From Gammaproteobacteria bacterium (GTDB lineage: Bacteria > Pseudomonadota > Gammaproteobacteria > Chromatiales > Chromatiaceae): a stretch of 64,000 bases of DNA. The notes under the pieces are model-generated. The model saw only the letters and a program-made list of their open reading frames with translations, ran no database searches and was not told the origin of the DNA. The position numbers were made by a program, and so were the translations under genes. This document shows positions 7,744-20,849 of the stretch, piece after piece; within the stretch, counting starts at the first letter, position 1, and each line of letters starts with the position of its first letter. The stretch is from contig JANEMA010000003.1 of the NCBI GenBank assembly GCA_024510845.1, forward strand, positions 1 to 64,000, in the 5' to 3' direction.

Positions 7744-8058
7744 ATGCAGGTACTCTACCAGGCAAGTGACGAGATCGGGGCCCAGCTGCTGTGCGATTGG
7801 CTGAGGGCTTCGCACATCTGCGCGACCATACTCAATCGTTATCAATCGGTTTATGCCGGTGAGCTGCTGGCCCTGCAGTTCCCGGTGGTCTGGATCCTGG
7901 AGGACGAAGACTTGTGGTGGGTACGGCCGTTGCCTGGGGAATTCCTTTTGCGTTGCGCAGGTGCCAATTCGGGAACGCCTTGGCGTTGTACTTGTGGTAC
8001 CGAGGTGGAGGTCGGTTTCGACCAGTGTTGGCACTGTAGCCGGAGCCGTTCGTCATGA
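7744..8058 (+). CDS. DUF2007-like protein with C-terminal zinc ribbon
   Basis: The 104-residue protein begins MQVLYQASDEIGAQLLCDWL, typical of the DUF2007 (putative signal-transducing) fold. It ends with a small Cys cluster (WRCTCGTEVEVGFDQCWHC), arranged like a zinc ribbon. No function is established for the family. ATG 7744 is chosen because the homologous part begins there; there is no strong ribosome site and a TACACTAT -10-like element lies only about 10 bases upstream. Its stop overlaps the mutY start as ATGA, so it is co-translated with mutY. Confidence 0.8.
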   Translation: MQVLYQASDEIGAQLLCDWLRASHICATILNRYQSVYAGELLALQFPVVWILEDEDLWWVRPLPGEFLLRCAGANSGTPWRCTCGTEVEVGFDQCWHCSRSRSS

Positions 8059-9140
8059 GCGATTTCGTCGCGCGTCTGCTAGCCTGGTTCGATGTGCACG
8101 GCCGTCACGACCTGCCCTGGCAGCGACCGGGCAATCCCTACATGGTATGGGTCTCCGAGATTATGCTGCAACAGACCCAGGTGGCCACGGTGATCCCCTA
8201 TTACCAGCGTTTCATGGTGAGTTTCCCCGACTTGGCCAGCCTTGCCGCGGCATCGGAGGATGCGGTTCTGGCACACTGGTCGGGGTTGGGTTACTACGCG
8301 CGGGCGAGGAATCTGCATCGTGCCGCGCGTCAAGTCGTGGCCGAACACGCAGGTCGCCTGCCTGAAGCCGTCGATGGCTTGCAGTCCCTGCCTGGTATCG
8401 GGCGTTCTACGGCCGGGGCCATTCTGTCGTTGGCACTGGGTCAGCGGCACGCCATTCTCGACGGCAATGTCAAGCGGGTTCTGGCCAGACACCGTGCCGT
8501 CCCTGGCTGGCCGGGGCAGGCAGCTGTGGCACACACACTCTGGGAACTGGCCGAGGCGCACACACCTCATGAACGGGTGGCCGAGTACAACCAGGCGATA
8601 ATGGATCTGGGCGCTACGATTTGCACCCGTGGCCGTCCGGGGTGTGCGTGTTGTCCGCTGGAGGCCGACTGTGTGGCCCGTCGGCTGGGACGTCAGGCTG
8701 ATTTCCCTGGTCGCAGGCCACGTCGCGCTCTGCCACAGCGTGCGGTGCAGATGCTGGTGCTGCGCGACCCCGATGGGAGGATGCTGCTGGAGCGGCGTCC
8801 TGCGGAGGGGATCTGGGGTGGTCTCTGGGGTCTGCCCGAGCTGGCGGCGGATGCCGATTTCCTGGTTTGGTGCCGGGAGCAGGGTCATCGTCCGATCAAA
8901 GCGGTCCGTGTACTGCCGTCACGGCACCACACTTTCAGTCATTTTCAGCTCGAGATCTTGCCGCGTGAAATCCGCCTCGAGAAAGTGGGATGCCGGGTGG
9001 CCGATGGCGATAGACTGCGCTGGTACCATTTCCGTGAGCTGGCGGCGCTGGGGTTGGCAGCGCCGGTTGCCCGCCTGCTGTGCGAGATCGAACAACCAGA
9101 GACAGGGGAAACACCGTGGGTCGAGTTGTCAACTGTGTGA
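8055..9140 (+). CDS. mutY: A/G-specific adenine glycosylase MutY
   Basis: This base-excision repair enzyme removes adenine mispaired with 8-oxoguanine. The 361-residue protein shows the N-terminal glycosylase domain ([16 protein letters not shown]), the helix-hairpin-helix [12 protein letters not shown], and the catalytic aspartate region [12 protein letters not shown]. Its [4Fe-4S] cysteines are C190, C197, C200 and C206 (C-x6-C-x2-C-x5-C). The C-terminal NUDIX-like domain, for 8-oxoG recognition, is present ([12 protein letters not shown]). It overlaps the DUF2007 gene by 4 bases and yggX by 25 bases. The mutY-yggX pair is common in Gammaproteobacteria and links oxidative DNA damage to iron handling. 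Confidence 0.98.
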   Translation: MSDFVARLLAWFDVHGRHDLPWQRPGNPYMVWVSEIMLQQTQVATVIPYYQRFMVSFPDLASLAAASEDAVLAHWSGLGYYARARNLHRAARQVVAEHAGRLPEAVDGLQSLPGIGRSTAGAILSLALGQRHAILDGNVKRVLARHRAVPGWPGQAAVAHTLWELAEAHTPHERVAEYNQAIMDLGATICTRGRPGCACCPLEADCVARRLGRQADFPGRRPRRALPQRAVQMLVLRDPDGRMLLERRPAEGIWGGLWGLPELAADADFLVWCREQGHRPIKAVRVLPSRHHTFSHFQLEILPREIRLEKVGCRVADGDRLRWYHFRELAALGLAAPVARLLCEIEQPETGETPWVELSTV

Positions 9141-9382
9141 AACTCAAGCGCGAGGCCGAGGGCCTCGACCGTCAGTCCTACCCGGGCGAGCTGGGCAAGC
9201 GTATCTTCGATAATGTCTCCAAGCCGGCTTGGCAGGAATGGTTGCGGCACCAGACCATGCTGATCAACGAGTACCGCCTCAGCTCCATCGATCCCAAGGC
9301 ACGCCAGTTCCTGGAGGAGCAGATGGAGAAGTACTTCTTCGGCGAGGGTGCCGATACTCCGCCGGATTTTCGTCCGCAATAA
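9116..9382 (+). CDS. yggX: Fe(2+)-trafficking protein YggX
   Basis: This 88-residue protein is involved in protecting iron-sulfur clusters and in iron trafficking under oxidative stress. It is recognised by [20 protein letters not shown] and [19 protein letters not shown], and by its usual length. The start is GTG 9116, because homologues begin M-[ST]-R-x-V-N-C and AGGGGA lies 7 bases before it; the earlier in-frame ATG at 9080 would add 12 unrelated residues. It begins inside the end of mutY, so translation is coupled. Confidence 0.97.
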   Translation: MGRVVNCVKLKREAEGLDRQSYPGELGKRIFDNVSKPAWQEWLRHQTMLINEYRLSSIDPKARQFLEEQMEKYFFGEGADTPPDFRPQ

Positions 9383-9599
9383 CAGACTGCCGGTCCGCAG
9401 GGATCCCAGAAATCCTTGCATTCTGAGTTGGTGGCGATTTCTTCCTCGACGTGATCAGCTTGCGTGACAGCGACAGCTTGGCCGAGGATACACGACTGGA
9501 GCGGAACAAGTGATATGGATTCCGCGATGCTGATCAACTTTGGTATCCGGAGCAGCCGATCGGTCCGCATCTATCTGCGGCAGAAATGAGGCCGGTCTG

Positions 9600-11075
9600 T
9601 CAGGGGGAGCGGTCCAGTTCCAGTTCGTCCCACAATGCGTCGATGCGCGCCTTGACCTCATCGCTCATGCTGATGGGGCGCCCCCACTCGCGCTCGGTCT
9701 CACCCGGCCACTTGGTGGTAGCGTCCAGGCCCATCTTTCCACCCAGGCCAGAAACCGGCGAGGCGAAGTCGAGATAGTCGATGGGGGTGTTTTCCACCAA
9801 TAGGGTATCGCGTACCGGGTCCATGCGCGTGGTCATGGCCCAGATGACATCCTTCCAGTCGCGTACGTCCACGTCGTCGTCGGTGACGATCACGAACTTG
9901 GTGTACATGAATTGGCGCAGGAAGGACCAGACACCGAACATCACCCGCTTGGCATGCCCCGGATACTGCTTCTTCATGCTCACTGCCGCCAGGCGGTAGG
10001 AGCAGCCCTCGGGTGGCAGGTAGAAGTCAGTGATCTCAGGAAATTGTTTCTGCAGCAGGGGCACGAAGACCTCGTTCAGCGCCACCCCGAGGATGGCCGG
10101 TTCGTCGGGTGGCCGACCGGTGTAGGTACTGTGGTAGATGGGGTTTTCTCGGTGGGTGATGCGCGAGAGGGTGAAGACCGGGAATTCATCCACTTCGTTG
10201 TAATAGCCGGTGTGATCGCCAAAGGGGCCTTCGGGGGCAGTGTCGCCGGGGTGGATAACACCCTCGAGCACGAATTCGGCGTGCGCCGGCACCTGGAGGT
10301 CGTTGCCGATGCTTTTGGTCACCTCGGTGCGGCTGCCGCGCAGCAGGCCGGCGAAGGCATATTCCGAGAGGCTGTCGGGCACAGGGGTGACCGCACCGAG
10401 GATGGTGGCGGGGTCGGCGCCCAGGGCCACGCTCACCGGGAAGGGCTTGCCGGGGTAGGCCTGCTGCCAGTCGTGGAAGTCCAGGGCGCCCCCGCGGTGT
10501 GTCAGCCAGCGCATGATCACACGGTTGTGGCCTATCACCTGCATGCGGTAGATGCCCAGGTTCTGGCGCAGTTTGTGCGGCCCACGAGTGACCACCAGGC
10601 CCCAGGTAATGAGTGGTCCGGCATCCTCTGGCCAGCAGGTCTGTACCGGGATGCGTCTCAGGTCCACGTCATCACCTTCCAGAATGCTCTTCTGACAGGG
10701 CGCGCTCTTCACCTGCCTGGGGGCCATGTCCAGCACCTTGCGGAACATCGGCAGCTTGTCCCAGGCGTCTTTCATGCCCTTCGGCGGGTCGGGTTCCTTG
10801 AGTGCCGCGAGCAGGCTGCCGACCTTGCGCAGTGCGCCGACCGACTCTTCGCCCATGCCCAAGGCCACCCGCTCCGGGGTGCCGAACAGGTTAGCCAGCA
10901 CCGGGATCTCGTGGCCCTTGGGGTTCTCGAACAGGATGGCGGGTCCACCTGTGCGCAGCACCCGGTCGCAGATCTCGGTCATCTCCAGATGTGGATCGAC
11001 CTCGGTGGTGATGCGTTGCAGCTGACCACGCCGTTCCAGCTCTGTCATGAAGTCGCGCAGGTCGCGGTATTGCAT
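9600..11075 (-). CDS. ubiD: 3-octaprenyl-4-hydroxybenzoate carboxy-lyase UbiD
   Basis: This prenylated-FMN-dependent decarboxylase acts in ubiquinone synthesis. The 491-residue length is typical. Recognisable segments are [36 protein letters not shown], and the prFMN/active-site stretch [23 protein letters not shown] 11075 is chosen because homologues start MxYxDLRDF; the open frame extends much further upstream only as an antisense shadow of hemY. It is the last gene of hemC-hemD-hemX-hemY-ubiD, starting 4 bases after the hemY stop, so ubiquinone and haem synthesis share this transcript. Its cofactor partner UbiX is not in the window. Confidence 0.97.
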   Translation of the reverse strand: MQYRDLRDFMTELERRGQLQRITTEVDPHLEMTEICDRVLRTGGPAILFENPKGHEIPVLANLFGTPERVALGMGEESVGALRKVGSLLAALKEPDPPKGMKDAWDKLPMFRKVLDMAPRQVKSAPCQKSILEGDDVDLRRIPVQTCWPEDAGPLITWGLVVTRGPHKLRQNLGIYRMQVIGHNRVIMRWLTHRGGALDFHDWQQAYPGKPFPVSVALGADPATILGAVTPVPDSLSEYAFAGLLRGSRTEVTKSIGNDLQVPAHAEFVLEGVIHPGDTAPEGPFGDHTGYYNEVDEFPVFTLSRITHRENPIYHSTYTGRPPDEPAILGVALNEVFVPLLQKQFPEITDFYLPPEGCSYRLAAVSMKKQYPGHAKRVMFGVWSFLRQFMYTKFVIVTDDDVDVRDWKDVIWAMTTRMDPVRDTLLVENTPIDYLDFASPVSGLGGKMGLDATTKWPGETEREWGRPISMSDEVKARIDALWDELELDRSP

Positions 11076-11079
11076 GGTC

Positions 11080-12381
11080 TCAGGCGGCACTGCCGGCAGG
11101 TTCTTCGGTATCGTGCGTGCGAGGTGGCTCGACTGGCTCCTCGAGCACTGGGCGGTTGACCTGTGGCTGGCCGATGTTGGCCGGTAGTGGGATGAGGTGA
11201 AGTTCCTCACCGTGAGTGAGCGCCTTGCGATAGATCTGCAGTGCCTCGGCCTCCTCGCCCATGTGTTCGAGCAGGCGTGCCAGCTCGCGGTAGGCGTCGA
11301 TGGGGCCGTTGTGTGCCACGCTGGCCTCGAGATAAGCGCGTGCCTTTCCCCAGAGTTGGGCACGCATGCTCAGCCGACTCAAGGTGAGCAGCAGTACCGG
11401 GTCGTCCGGGTGGTCCTTGAGGAATTTCTCCAGGCGCGCGAGCTGCCGACCGGGCTTCGGGCAGTCGAGCAGGCCGTAGATCTCGACCAGGTGCGGGTCC
11501 CAGCTCAGCTTGAGCGCTTCGCGCAACAGGCGTTCGGCCTCTTCGTCACGACCGCGCTCCTGCAGGTGACCGGCATAGTCGCCGGCTAGGCGGGGTTCGT
11601 TGCGGATCGTTTTGGGCACCGTGGTCCAGGAGCGGTCGAGGTCTTTTGGATCCTTGCTCAGAAAGGCGTTCTCCAGCAGTTTGCGATGGGTTTTGATCTC
11701 GAGTGCTCGCAGCTCCCTGGCAGGTATCACTTTTCTACGCTGTAATTCGGGGATCAGCTCGAGCAGGTGTTCCCAGTCGCCCAGTTGTTCGTAGAGGCGG
11801 TGTAGCAGGCGTAACACGTAAGTATGACACGGCGCCATCTGGCGCAGGCGACGCAGGGTGGCCAGCGCCTGTTCGAGTTGCTGGTCGGCCAGTTGCAGTT
11901 CGGCCTGGGTGAGGCTGACAGCCACGTCCGCCGAAGGCATGTGTTCGTGGGCACGGCGGATATAGGCGTCGCGGCGATCGTGTGCGCCCTGCAGCTGGGC
12001 GGCGCGAGCGGCAGCCAGGTAGTTGAGCAGCGGGGTCTCGGATCGGTCGGCATAGCGCACCAGGCGGCGCTCTGCAGCACGCCAGTTGCCCTCGGACATC
12101 TCCAGCAGACCGCGGGTCATGGCCTCCCGAGCCTTGTGCATGCCGCGCTGCTGCTTCCAGGTGCGCAGGTCACGCGGCAGGCGGCGGGTGCGCACTGCCA
12201 GGCGGATCAGGAAGTACAGGCCACCGAATAGGAGCACGATCAGCAGTACCAGCAGGGCCAGGCTCATCTCGATGGTCCAGTGGCCGACCGAGATCAGTAC
12301 ATGGCCGCTGTCGTGGCTGACCACCACACCGACCGCGGCACCGGCCAGCATCACCAGCCAGAACTTGAGCAGGCGGCTCAT
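11080..12381 (-). CDS. hemY: HemY-family TPR protein of the haem operon
   Basis: The 433-residue inner-membrane protein has two N-terminal membrane helices ([15 protein letters not shown] and [20 protein letters not shown]). A cytoplasmic tetratricopeptide-repeat region follows (for example [20 protein letters not shown] and [20 protein letters not shown]). Despite the name, proteobacterial HemY of this type is not protoporphyrinogen oxidase; it is thought to help assemble or regulate late haem synthesis. The last residues are low-complexity and acidic. Its start overlaps the hemX stop by 4 bases and ubiD follows directly. Confidence 0.94.
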   Translation of the reverse strand: MSRLLKFWLVMLAGAAVGVVVSHDSGHVLISVGHWTIEMSLALLVLLIVLLFGGLYFLIRLAVRTRRLPRDLRTWKQQRGMHKAREAMTRGLLEMSEGNWRAAERRLVRYADRSETPLLNYLAAARAAQLQGAHDRRDAYIRRAHEHMPSADVAVSLTQAELQLADQQLEQALATLRRLRQMAPCHTYVLRLLHRLYEQLGDWEHLLELIPELQRRKVIPARELRALEIKTHRKLLENAFLSKDPKDLDRSWTTVPKTIRNEPRLAGDYAGHLQERGRDEEAERLLREALKLSWDPHLVEIYGLLDCPKPGRQLARLEKFLKDHPDDPVLLLTLSRLSMRAQLWGKARAYLEASVAHNGPIDAYRELARLLEHMGEEAEALQIYRKALTHGEELHLIPLPANIGQPQVNRPVLEEPVEPPRTHDTEEPAGSAA

Positions 12382-13649
12382 GGCCTGCGCTCCGTGGCCG
12401 GTGTTTCGGGCGCGATCGGCCGGCCGAGATCGGTGAGCAGCTTGAGGCGGGCGCGCAGCGCCGCCAGCGAGGCACTGATCTCGGGCAGCGGCGGGCGGAT
12501 CTTCACCCGGTCGAGTTCGCGCACCGCGTCACGCAGGGCGCGGGTGTGCTCGTCGTTCGGATCGAAATAGCTGCTCAGCCAGCGTGTCACGGTATTCAGG
12601 TTGTCGTGGTAGAGCCGTTCGTCACTCCGTACGGCTGCCAGGCGAGCGGCCTCGAGGCGCAGGCGCAGGTTTTCGTACAGAAAGTATTGCTGCTCTGGCG
12701 GGAGCATGGCCAGTACTGGCTGGTCGTTGCGGCGGATGCGCACCGCCTGCTTGAAACCAATCCAGAGGTCGTCGATCAGGGTCTGCCATGTGCGTTGTTC
12801 GCGTGGGGCGCCTGTGGTCTCTGTCCCGGAAGGCTTGCGCGGTTCCCCGTCCCGAGTGACGTGTGCCAAGCGTAGTCGGGGGACCTTCTCAGTCAGTGCC
12901 GCCAGGCGAGCCGAGATACCGTCGATGTCGGCTTGTTCGACGGTGTCGAACGTGGCGATGTCATGCGCAATCTGTTCGCGCACCGGGTTCCAGCCCGGAT
13001 CTCCGGTATCGCGCAGGCGCTGGTCGGCCAACTGCAGAGCGGCGCGCGCGGTACGGGTGTCGCGTGCCAGGTTGAGGCGTTCGTTGGCCAGGTGCAGCAG
13101 GTACTCGGCTTCGGCGACCATCCACTGGGTGCCGGAGGCGCCCACTCGCTTGTGCACGTCGGCCACTGCGGCGCGCAGCTCGGCCTCGCGCTGTTGCATC
13201 TGTTCACGTTCACTGTCGAGGTGCCGGTTCTGTTCGGTGAACTGTTGCCGGGCCTCGGTGATGTGCTGTTCCTGGGCCTCTAGCTTGCGCTGCTGGGCAG
13301 TCAGGCGCTTGGCTTGCTCGGCGACCGCGCGCCGTGCCTCGGTGAGCCGCTGTTCCAGTGCGCGCTGCTGGGCCAGGGTCTGCTCCACGCTGCGGTTCAG
13401 GCGCTCCAGGTCGTCTGCCGCCTGGCGGGTGTGGCGATAGGCGAAACCGATGGCAGCGATCGCCAGTACCAGTGACAGGCCGGCCACGATCAGAGGCAGG
13501 GCCTGACCATTGCGTTTCGCCGGGGCGGTATCTGGCGTCTCGCCGCCGCTCTGACCGTCGGCGGTCACGCTCTCCGCCGGTTCGGGCTCGGGGGTGACGT
13601 CGATCACCACCCCGGGTTTTTCTTCCTTGTCGTCGATCATGGCCTGCAT
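12378..13649 (-). CDS. hemX: HemX, membrane-anchored coiled-coil protein of the haem operon
   Basis: The protein is about 423 residues. It has a cytoplasmic acidic N-terminus, one membrane helix (ALPLIVAGLSLVLAIAAIGFA) and a long coiled coil rich in Gln, Arg and Glu (about residues 80-170). A C-terminal domain follows with WMVAEAEYLLHLANERLNLA, typical of HemX. HemX is often mis-named uroporphyrinogen-III methyltransferase but lacks the SAM-binding methylase domain, as here. ATG 13649 is used (another lies at 13640); an open frame continues to 13733 without a ribosome site. It sits between hemD and hemY in the usual order. Confidence 0.93.
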   Translation of the reverse strand: MQAMIDDKEEKPGVVIDVTPEPEPAESVTADGQSGGETPDTAPAKRNGQALPLIVAGLSLVLAIAAIGFAYRHTRQAADDLERLNRSVEQTLAQQRALEQRLTEARRAVAEQAKRLTAQQRKLEAQEQHITEARQQFTEQNRHLDSEREQMQQREAELRAAVADVHKRVGASGTQWMVAEAEYLLHLANERLNLARDTRTARAALQLADQRLRDTGDPGWNPVREQIAHDIATFDTVEQADIDGISARLAALTEKVPRLRLAHVTRDGEPRKPSGTETTGAPREQRTWQTLIDDLWIGFKQAVRIRRNDQPVLAMLPPEQQYFLYENLRLRLEAARLAAVRSDERLYHDNLNTVTRWLSSYFDPNDEHTRALRDAVRELDRVKIRPPLPEISASLAALRARLKLLTDLGRPIAPETPATERRP

Positions 13650-13717
13650 AGTGAATGGAAAGTGGTTTTGCCGAAGCCTAACAAACCCGGTCAACGGCGT
13701 CTTGTCGTCGCCAGGCG

Positions 13718-14485
13718 TCAGGCCAGTTGGCACAGCGCGGCGAGCATGTCGGCATCCATTGCCGAGCGTGCCACGATCACCCGCTCGCAGTCGCGCACGG
13801 CGGCGTGTTCGGCCACCCGTCGGCCGGATGCCACCAGCGGGGTGCGGTGCAGCAGGGGCGTGCCCTCCTCGCCGAGCAGGGTGAACAGGTTGTCGAGGAT
13901 CTGCACGCTGGTCACGGTCACCGCATCGATCAGGCTGTCCCAGTTGCGAATCAGGTTGGCCGGGTTACGTTGCGGGATGCGCCGGCGATAGGCCTCGACG
14001 TATTCCACATGCGCACCACGCACCTCGAGGGTCTCTCGCAGCAGCTCACGCCCGCCGTCGCCGCGCACGATGAAGATGCGCCAGCCGGCGACATCCTGCA
14101 GCGAGGGCAGGGCCAGCAGGCCTTCGCTGTCGAAGCGCGATTCGGGTACCGCGGTGGGATCGAGGCCGACGGCCTCGAGGGCGCGCGCGGTGGCGCGGCC
14201 GACGGCGGCGACGCGCAGGTCCAGCGGGATGTGGTCGGGCATCTGCGGAAAGGCGCAGCGCACCGCGTTGGCGCTGACGAAGACCAGCAGGTCCACGTGC
14301 GCCAGGTCGGCGAGCTGGCGGCGCACCGCGTGCTTGTCGGCGGGGCCCAGGATTTCGAGCACGGGAAAGGTCACCGGACGCCCGCGAGCTGCGGCCACCT
14401 GTTCGGCGAACTCGGTGGCCTGTTCGGCAGGGCGGGTGACCAGTACGCTCAGTCCGCCCAGGTCGCAGGGGGCAGTGTCACTCAT
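13718..14485 (-). CDS. hemD: Uroporphyrinogen-III synthase
   Basis: This 255-residue enzyme closes hydroxymethylbilane to uroporphyrinogen III with inversion of ring D. The two-lobed fold is suggested by the N-terminal [18 protein letters not shown], the central [15 protein letters not shown], and the C-terminal [15 protein letters not shown]. Sequence conservation in this family is low, but position right after hemC, with a 4-base overlap, is decisive. Translation is therefore coupled to porphobilinogen deaminase, whose unstable product it consumes. Confidence 0.95.
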   Translation of the reverse strand: MSDTAPCDLGGLSVLVTRPAEQATEFAEQVAAARGRPVTFPVLEILGPADKHAVRRQLADLAHVDLLVFVSANAVRCAFPQMPDHIPLDLRVAAVGRATARALEAVGLDPTAVPESRFDSEGLLALPSLQDVAGWRIFIVRGDGGRELLRETLEVRGAHVEYVEAYRRRIPQRNPANLIRNWDSLIDAVTVTSVQILDNLFTLLGEEGTPLLHRTPLVASGRRVAEHAAVRDCERVIVARSAMDADMLAALCQLA

Positions 14486-15411
14486 GCCTGGTCGTAGAGG
14501 GCCTGCAGGATCTCGCGCGCGCCGCGTGCCAGCAGTTCCTCGGCCAGCGCCACGCCCAGCGCTTCGGCCTGCTCGCGCGGGCCGTGGATCTCGCCGCGGA
14601 TGATCTCACTGCCGTCGACTTTGCCCACCAGGCCACGCAGCCAGAGCTGGTCGCCCTTGAGCACCGCGTGGCCGCCGATGGGTACCTGGCAGCCGCCCTC
14701 GAGGCGCGCGTTGAAAGCCCGCTCGGCGTGCACCCGGTCGGTGGTGTCGGTGTGGTGCAGGGGGGCAATCAGGGCATTGACCCGTGCATCGTCGCTGCGG
14801 CACTCGATGCCCACCGCGCCCTGGCCGATGGCCGGCAGGCTGTCGGCCGGGTCGAGGGTGGTGCGGATGCGCTCGCCGAAGCCCAGGCGGATCAAGCCGG
14901 CGGCGGCGAGGATCACTGCGTTGTACTCACCTTCGTCTAGCTTGCGCAGGCGGGTATTGACGTTGCCGCGCAGGGGTTTGATCTGCAGGTCGGGGCGGCG
15001 GTCGGTGAGCTGGCACTGGCGGCGCAGGCTGGAGGTACCCACAACCGAGCCTTCGGGTAGTTCGTCGAGGCGGGCGTAGTGATTGCTCACGAAGGCATCA
15101 CGTGGATCCTCGCGCTGCATGATCACCGGCAGGTGCAAGCCCTGCGGCAGTTCCACCGGCACGTCCTTCATGGAATGAACGGCGATATCGGCATCACCGG
15201 CCAACATTCGCGCCTCCAGTTCCTTGACGAACAGCCCCTTGCCGCCGATCTTGGCCAGCGGAGTGTCGAGGAGCTTGTCGCCCTGGGTGCTCATGCCCAA
15301 GATCTCGATGTGCAGGTCGGGGTGTGCGGTACGCAGGGCGTCGGCGACATGTTCGGCCTGCCACAGGGCGAGTGGTGACTTTCGGGTGGCGATACGAATG
15401 GTTTCGGTCAT
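14482..15411 (-). CDS. hemC: Porphobilinogen deaminase (hydroxymethylbilane synthase)
   Basis: This 309-residue enzyme polymerises four porphobilinogens into hydroxymethylbilane. The start [20 protein letters not shown], the catalytic segment [15 protein letters not shown], and C241 in [11 protein letters not shown] (the dipyrromethane cofactor attachment) are all present. It is the promoter-proximal gene of the hem operon. The upstream 280 bases hold no other gene and should contain the promoter. Confidence 0.98.
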   Translation of the reverse strand: MTETIRIATRKSPLALWQAEHVADALRTAHPDLHIEILGMSTQGDKLLDTPLAKIGGKGLFVKELEARMLAGDADIAVHSMKDVPVELPQGLHLPVIMQREDPRDAFVSNHYARLDELPEGSVVGTSSLRRQCQLTDRRPDLQIKPLRGNVNTRLRKLDEGEYNAVILAAAGLIRLGFGERIRTTLDPADSLPAIGQGAVGIECRSDDARVNALIAPLHHTDTTDRVHAERAFNARLEGGCQVPIGGHAVLKGDQLWLRGLVGKVDGSEIIRGEIHGPREQAEALGVALAEELLARGAREILQALYDQA

Positions 15412-15661
15412 GGTGCTTGCAACAGTAACGACAGATACCCGGTCGAATGTCGACTAGATGCTGCCATCCTACATGGTTCGGAGTGCTCAGGACAAAGCCA
15501 ATGATTTTCGGACAGGGTCGGGCCGAGGTGGATCACGCCGGAGATTGGGTCGGCTTGCCGTGCTCGTCGAATCTGGCAGCCAGCTGTCATGGATCCGGCG
15601 CTGTGTGAAGAAACCCGTTCCGCCGGCGAGATCGCGTTTCATGGTCTGTTCGCAGGTCCTC
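15412..15661. other. Intergenic region between diverging hemC and the DUF302 remnant
   Basis: No gene is supported on either strand. It presumably carries the hemC promoter on the minus strand; I could not assign its boxes. Confidence 0.4.
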
Positions 15662-15667
15662 TATAAT
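15662..15667 (+). promoter_or_regulatory. Candidate -10 box
   Basis: A perfect TATAAT lies 25 bases before ATG 15693. No good -35 is at the ideal distance (TTTCAT at 15637 gives a 19-base spacer), so strength is uncertain. It would drive the decayed DUF302 gene and perhaps the thioredoxin behind it. Confidence 0.4.
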
Positions 15668-15692
15668 CTGTGTCTCCGAACGGAAAAAACCG

Positions 15693-16190
15693 ATGAATCC
15701 CACAATCCGATGGCTGAGCCCCTTGCTACTGACGTTGGCTGCCCGGGTCGCATCCTCGTCCTTGCATCGAGTACGTATTGCTGTCGATGTCGGCGATGTC
15801 TACCGGACCCTCTACCGCGAGTTGGAGGCATGCCGCCTGTTCGTGGTCTTCGAGGCGGACATCGGTGGCACCCTCGCGGGTATGGCAGAACGCCTGGGCG
15901 AGGACTACAATCACAACGGCTTGAGTACCTATGCAGCTTGGTGGCGTGCAATGCTTGGTATGCCAACCAAGTGAGCAATCTCGTACCGACATGTTGGCGT
16001 TGTGTCCCTGCGCCTGTCGGTCATCCACAAGAATGGGACCATCATCATCGGTTTTTCGCGGCCGGGCGTCCATGCCCAAGGCAGTGCGGCGCTGCCTGTG
16101 ATCCTCGAGATCGAGGGCAGGGTGATCGAGGCCATGGCAGCGACGGTTCAGGACCTTCGTGCACTGAGATTCGGCAGAAACAGGCAAGTC
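15693..16190 (+). pseudogene. Frameshifted DUF302-family gene
   Basis: The gene opens with a probable signal peptide and a DUF302 start (CRLFVVFEADIGGTLAGMAE, then RLGEDYNHNGLSTY). The match then moves to a second frame near 15925 (LVACNAWYANQVSNL), to a third near 15988 (DMLALCP), and back to the first at about 16004 (LRLSVIHKNGT, then GSAALPVILEIEGRVIEAM). Three frame changes in about 80 bases make an intact protein impossible. DUF302 proteins are small and often periplasmic, and turn up in sulfur oxidisers; their function is not settled. The downstream thioredoxin gene is intact. Confidence 0.8.
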
Positions 16191-16192
16191 GC

Positions 16193-16543
16193 ATGTTACA
16201 TGGAGATATCTTCGAGACCGACCAGGCCAATTTCGACCAGACCGTGTTGCAGGCCAGCCATGAAGGGCCCGTGTTGGTGGATTTCTGGGCCGACTGGTGC
16301 GCGCCCTGCCACGCCCTGACTCCGCACATCGGCCGGGTGGTCGCGGATCTCGATGGCGAGGTGCGCCTGGCCAAGGTCGAGGTGGACGAAGGCGACAACA
16401 TGAAGCTGGCGGGGCGTTATCGCCTGCGCGGCTTTCCCACCGTGATCCTGTTCCGTAACGGCGAGGAGGCCGCCCGCTTCAGCGGCACCCGCCCCGCCAA
16501 CTGGATCCACGACTGGCTGGATCAGTATTTGCAACCTGCCTGA
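16193..16543 (+). CDS. Thioredoxin-family protein (WCAPC)
   Basis: This 116-residue single-domain thioredoxin has the active site W35-C-A-P-C39 (DFWADWCAPCHALTP) and the cis-proline segment GFPTVILFRNG. No signal peptide is seen, so it is cytoplasmic. The dipeptide between the cysteines is AP rather than the GP of classical TrxA, which tends to change the redox potential; the canonical trxA is at 45221. ATG 16193 starts where the thioredoxin fold begins; the ribosome site is weak. It follows the decayed DUF302 gene and may share its promoter. Confidence 0.9.
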   Translation: MLHGDIFETDQANFDQTVLQASHEGPVLVDFWADWCAPCHALTPHIGRVVADLDGEVRLAKVEVDEGDNMKLAGRYRLRGFPTVILFRNGEEAARFSGTRPANWIHDWLDQYLQPA

Positions 16544-16928
16544 TCGCGAGGACCCTGTTCCTTTAACAGTGGTGGCCAGGCTCTGGCGCCGGGTAACAGA
16601 AGGTTTCTGTTTGCTCTACGATTTTCCTCCGGCGTTTGCCAAGATCGATTTCCCGGTCGGACTGCTCCCCGTTCTGGCCAGCCTGTTTCGTCAACCCGGT
16701 CTGTCTGGCAGTCGAAGAAGGGATGGGCCGTTTTGTTTCCGAACCGTCGGCTGGTGTCCGATCAGGTGATCGAGGCGGTGCTGTTCTGGGGCCCGACGTG
16801 GGTGGCTTTTTTGAGCGAAGAGTTGTCCGGGTATGCCGACTGGGCCGAGGTGATCGACAGGCTGAATCTGTTGCTGTACGACCAGTGGATGCGTCGAGAA
16901 GGCCCTGGTACATCCCGGGAACCAAGGC
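16544..16928 (+). other. 385-base region with possible broken open frame
   Basis: No intact gene is present. The plus strand gives coherent-looking pieces in three successive frames (EGFCLLYDFPPAFAKIDFPV, then LAVEEGMGRFVSEP, then SDQVIEAVLFWGPTWVAFLS and YADWAEVIDRLNLLLYDQWM). This could be a frameshifted gene of unknown family. I do not recognise it and would not assign a function. Confidence 0.25.
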
Positions 16929-17867
<939 letters not shown>

Positions 17868-18422
17868 TCAGCTGGCGCGCAGCACCTCGCCGCTGCGCGC
17901 GTCATGGATGGGGGTGGGGTGTTGCAGGCCGCTTGACCGACCATGCAGCAGCAGGTCGGTGCCGGGACAGCGCCTGCGTACCTGCAGGGTGCTGCGTGCC
18001 GGCGGCAACCCGGTGCGGTTGGCACTGGTGGAGACCAGGGCGCTGCCGACCGTGCGGCACAGGGTGGCGAGCAGCGGGTGGCTGGTGACCCGGCAGGCCA
18101 CGCGGTCCCTGCCCCCGGAGAGCCAGTCGGGCAGGGCCTCGCGCGCGGGCAGCAGCCAGGTGTGCGGGCCTGGCCAGGTAGCCCGCACCACGGCGCAGAC
18201 CGGGTCCTCAATGCGTGCGAAGGGGGCGAGCTGGGCGATATCGGCAGCGACCAGGATCAGGCCCTTGTGCACCGGGCGCTGCTTGATCGCCAGCAGGCGG
18301 GCGACCGCGCGCGGGTTCAGCGGGTCGCAGCTCAGGCCCCAGACTGCCTCGGTGGGCAGGGCAACCACGCCGCCCTGGCGGATCAGCCGCGCGGCCCGGT
18401 GCAGGCGGAAGGTCGAGGTCAC
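17868..18422 (-). CDS. tsaC: L-threonylcarbamoyladenylate synthase TsaC
   Basis: The enzyme makes threonylcarbamoyl-AMP for the t6A37 modification of ANN-decoding tRNAs. The 184-residue short (TsaC, not Sua5) form has the YrdC-fold signatures GGVVALPTEAVWGLSCDP, IKQRPVHKGLIL and LVSTSANRTGLPPA. It starts 3 bases after the topA stop and precedes hemF, so it is in one transcript with them. Confidence 0.97.
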   Translation of the reverse strand: MTSTFRLHRAARLIRQGGVVALPTEAVWGLSCDPLNPRAVARLLAIKQRPVHKGLILVAADIAQLAPFARIEDPVCAVVRATWPGPHTWLLPAREALPDWLSGGRDRVACRVTSHPLLATLCRTVGSALVSTSANRTGLPPARSTLQVRRRCPGTDLLLHGRSSGLQHPTPIHDARSGEVLRAS

Positions 18423-18425
18423 GCC

Positions 18426-20735
<2,310 letters not shown>

Positions 20736-20849
20736 GGGATTTGGTCTGTTCTCCAGGAAGGGCGAGGAGCGCCCGGCGGTTTCTTGATTTTTACCGAATA
20801 TCTCCCGCGGCGAGCGGGCGTCAAGTCGGCAGTGATGCGGGAGGGTCCG

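Noticed and set aside
9912-11159. A 415-codon plus-strand frame opposite ubiD
   Set aside because: UbiD on the minus strand is unmistakable; this frame has no recognisable motif.
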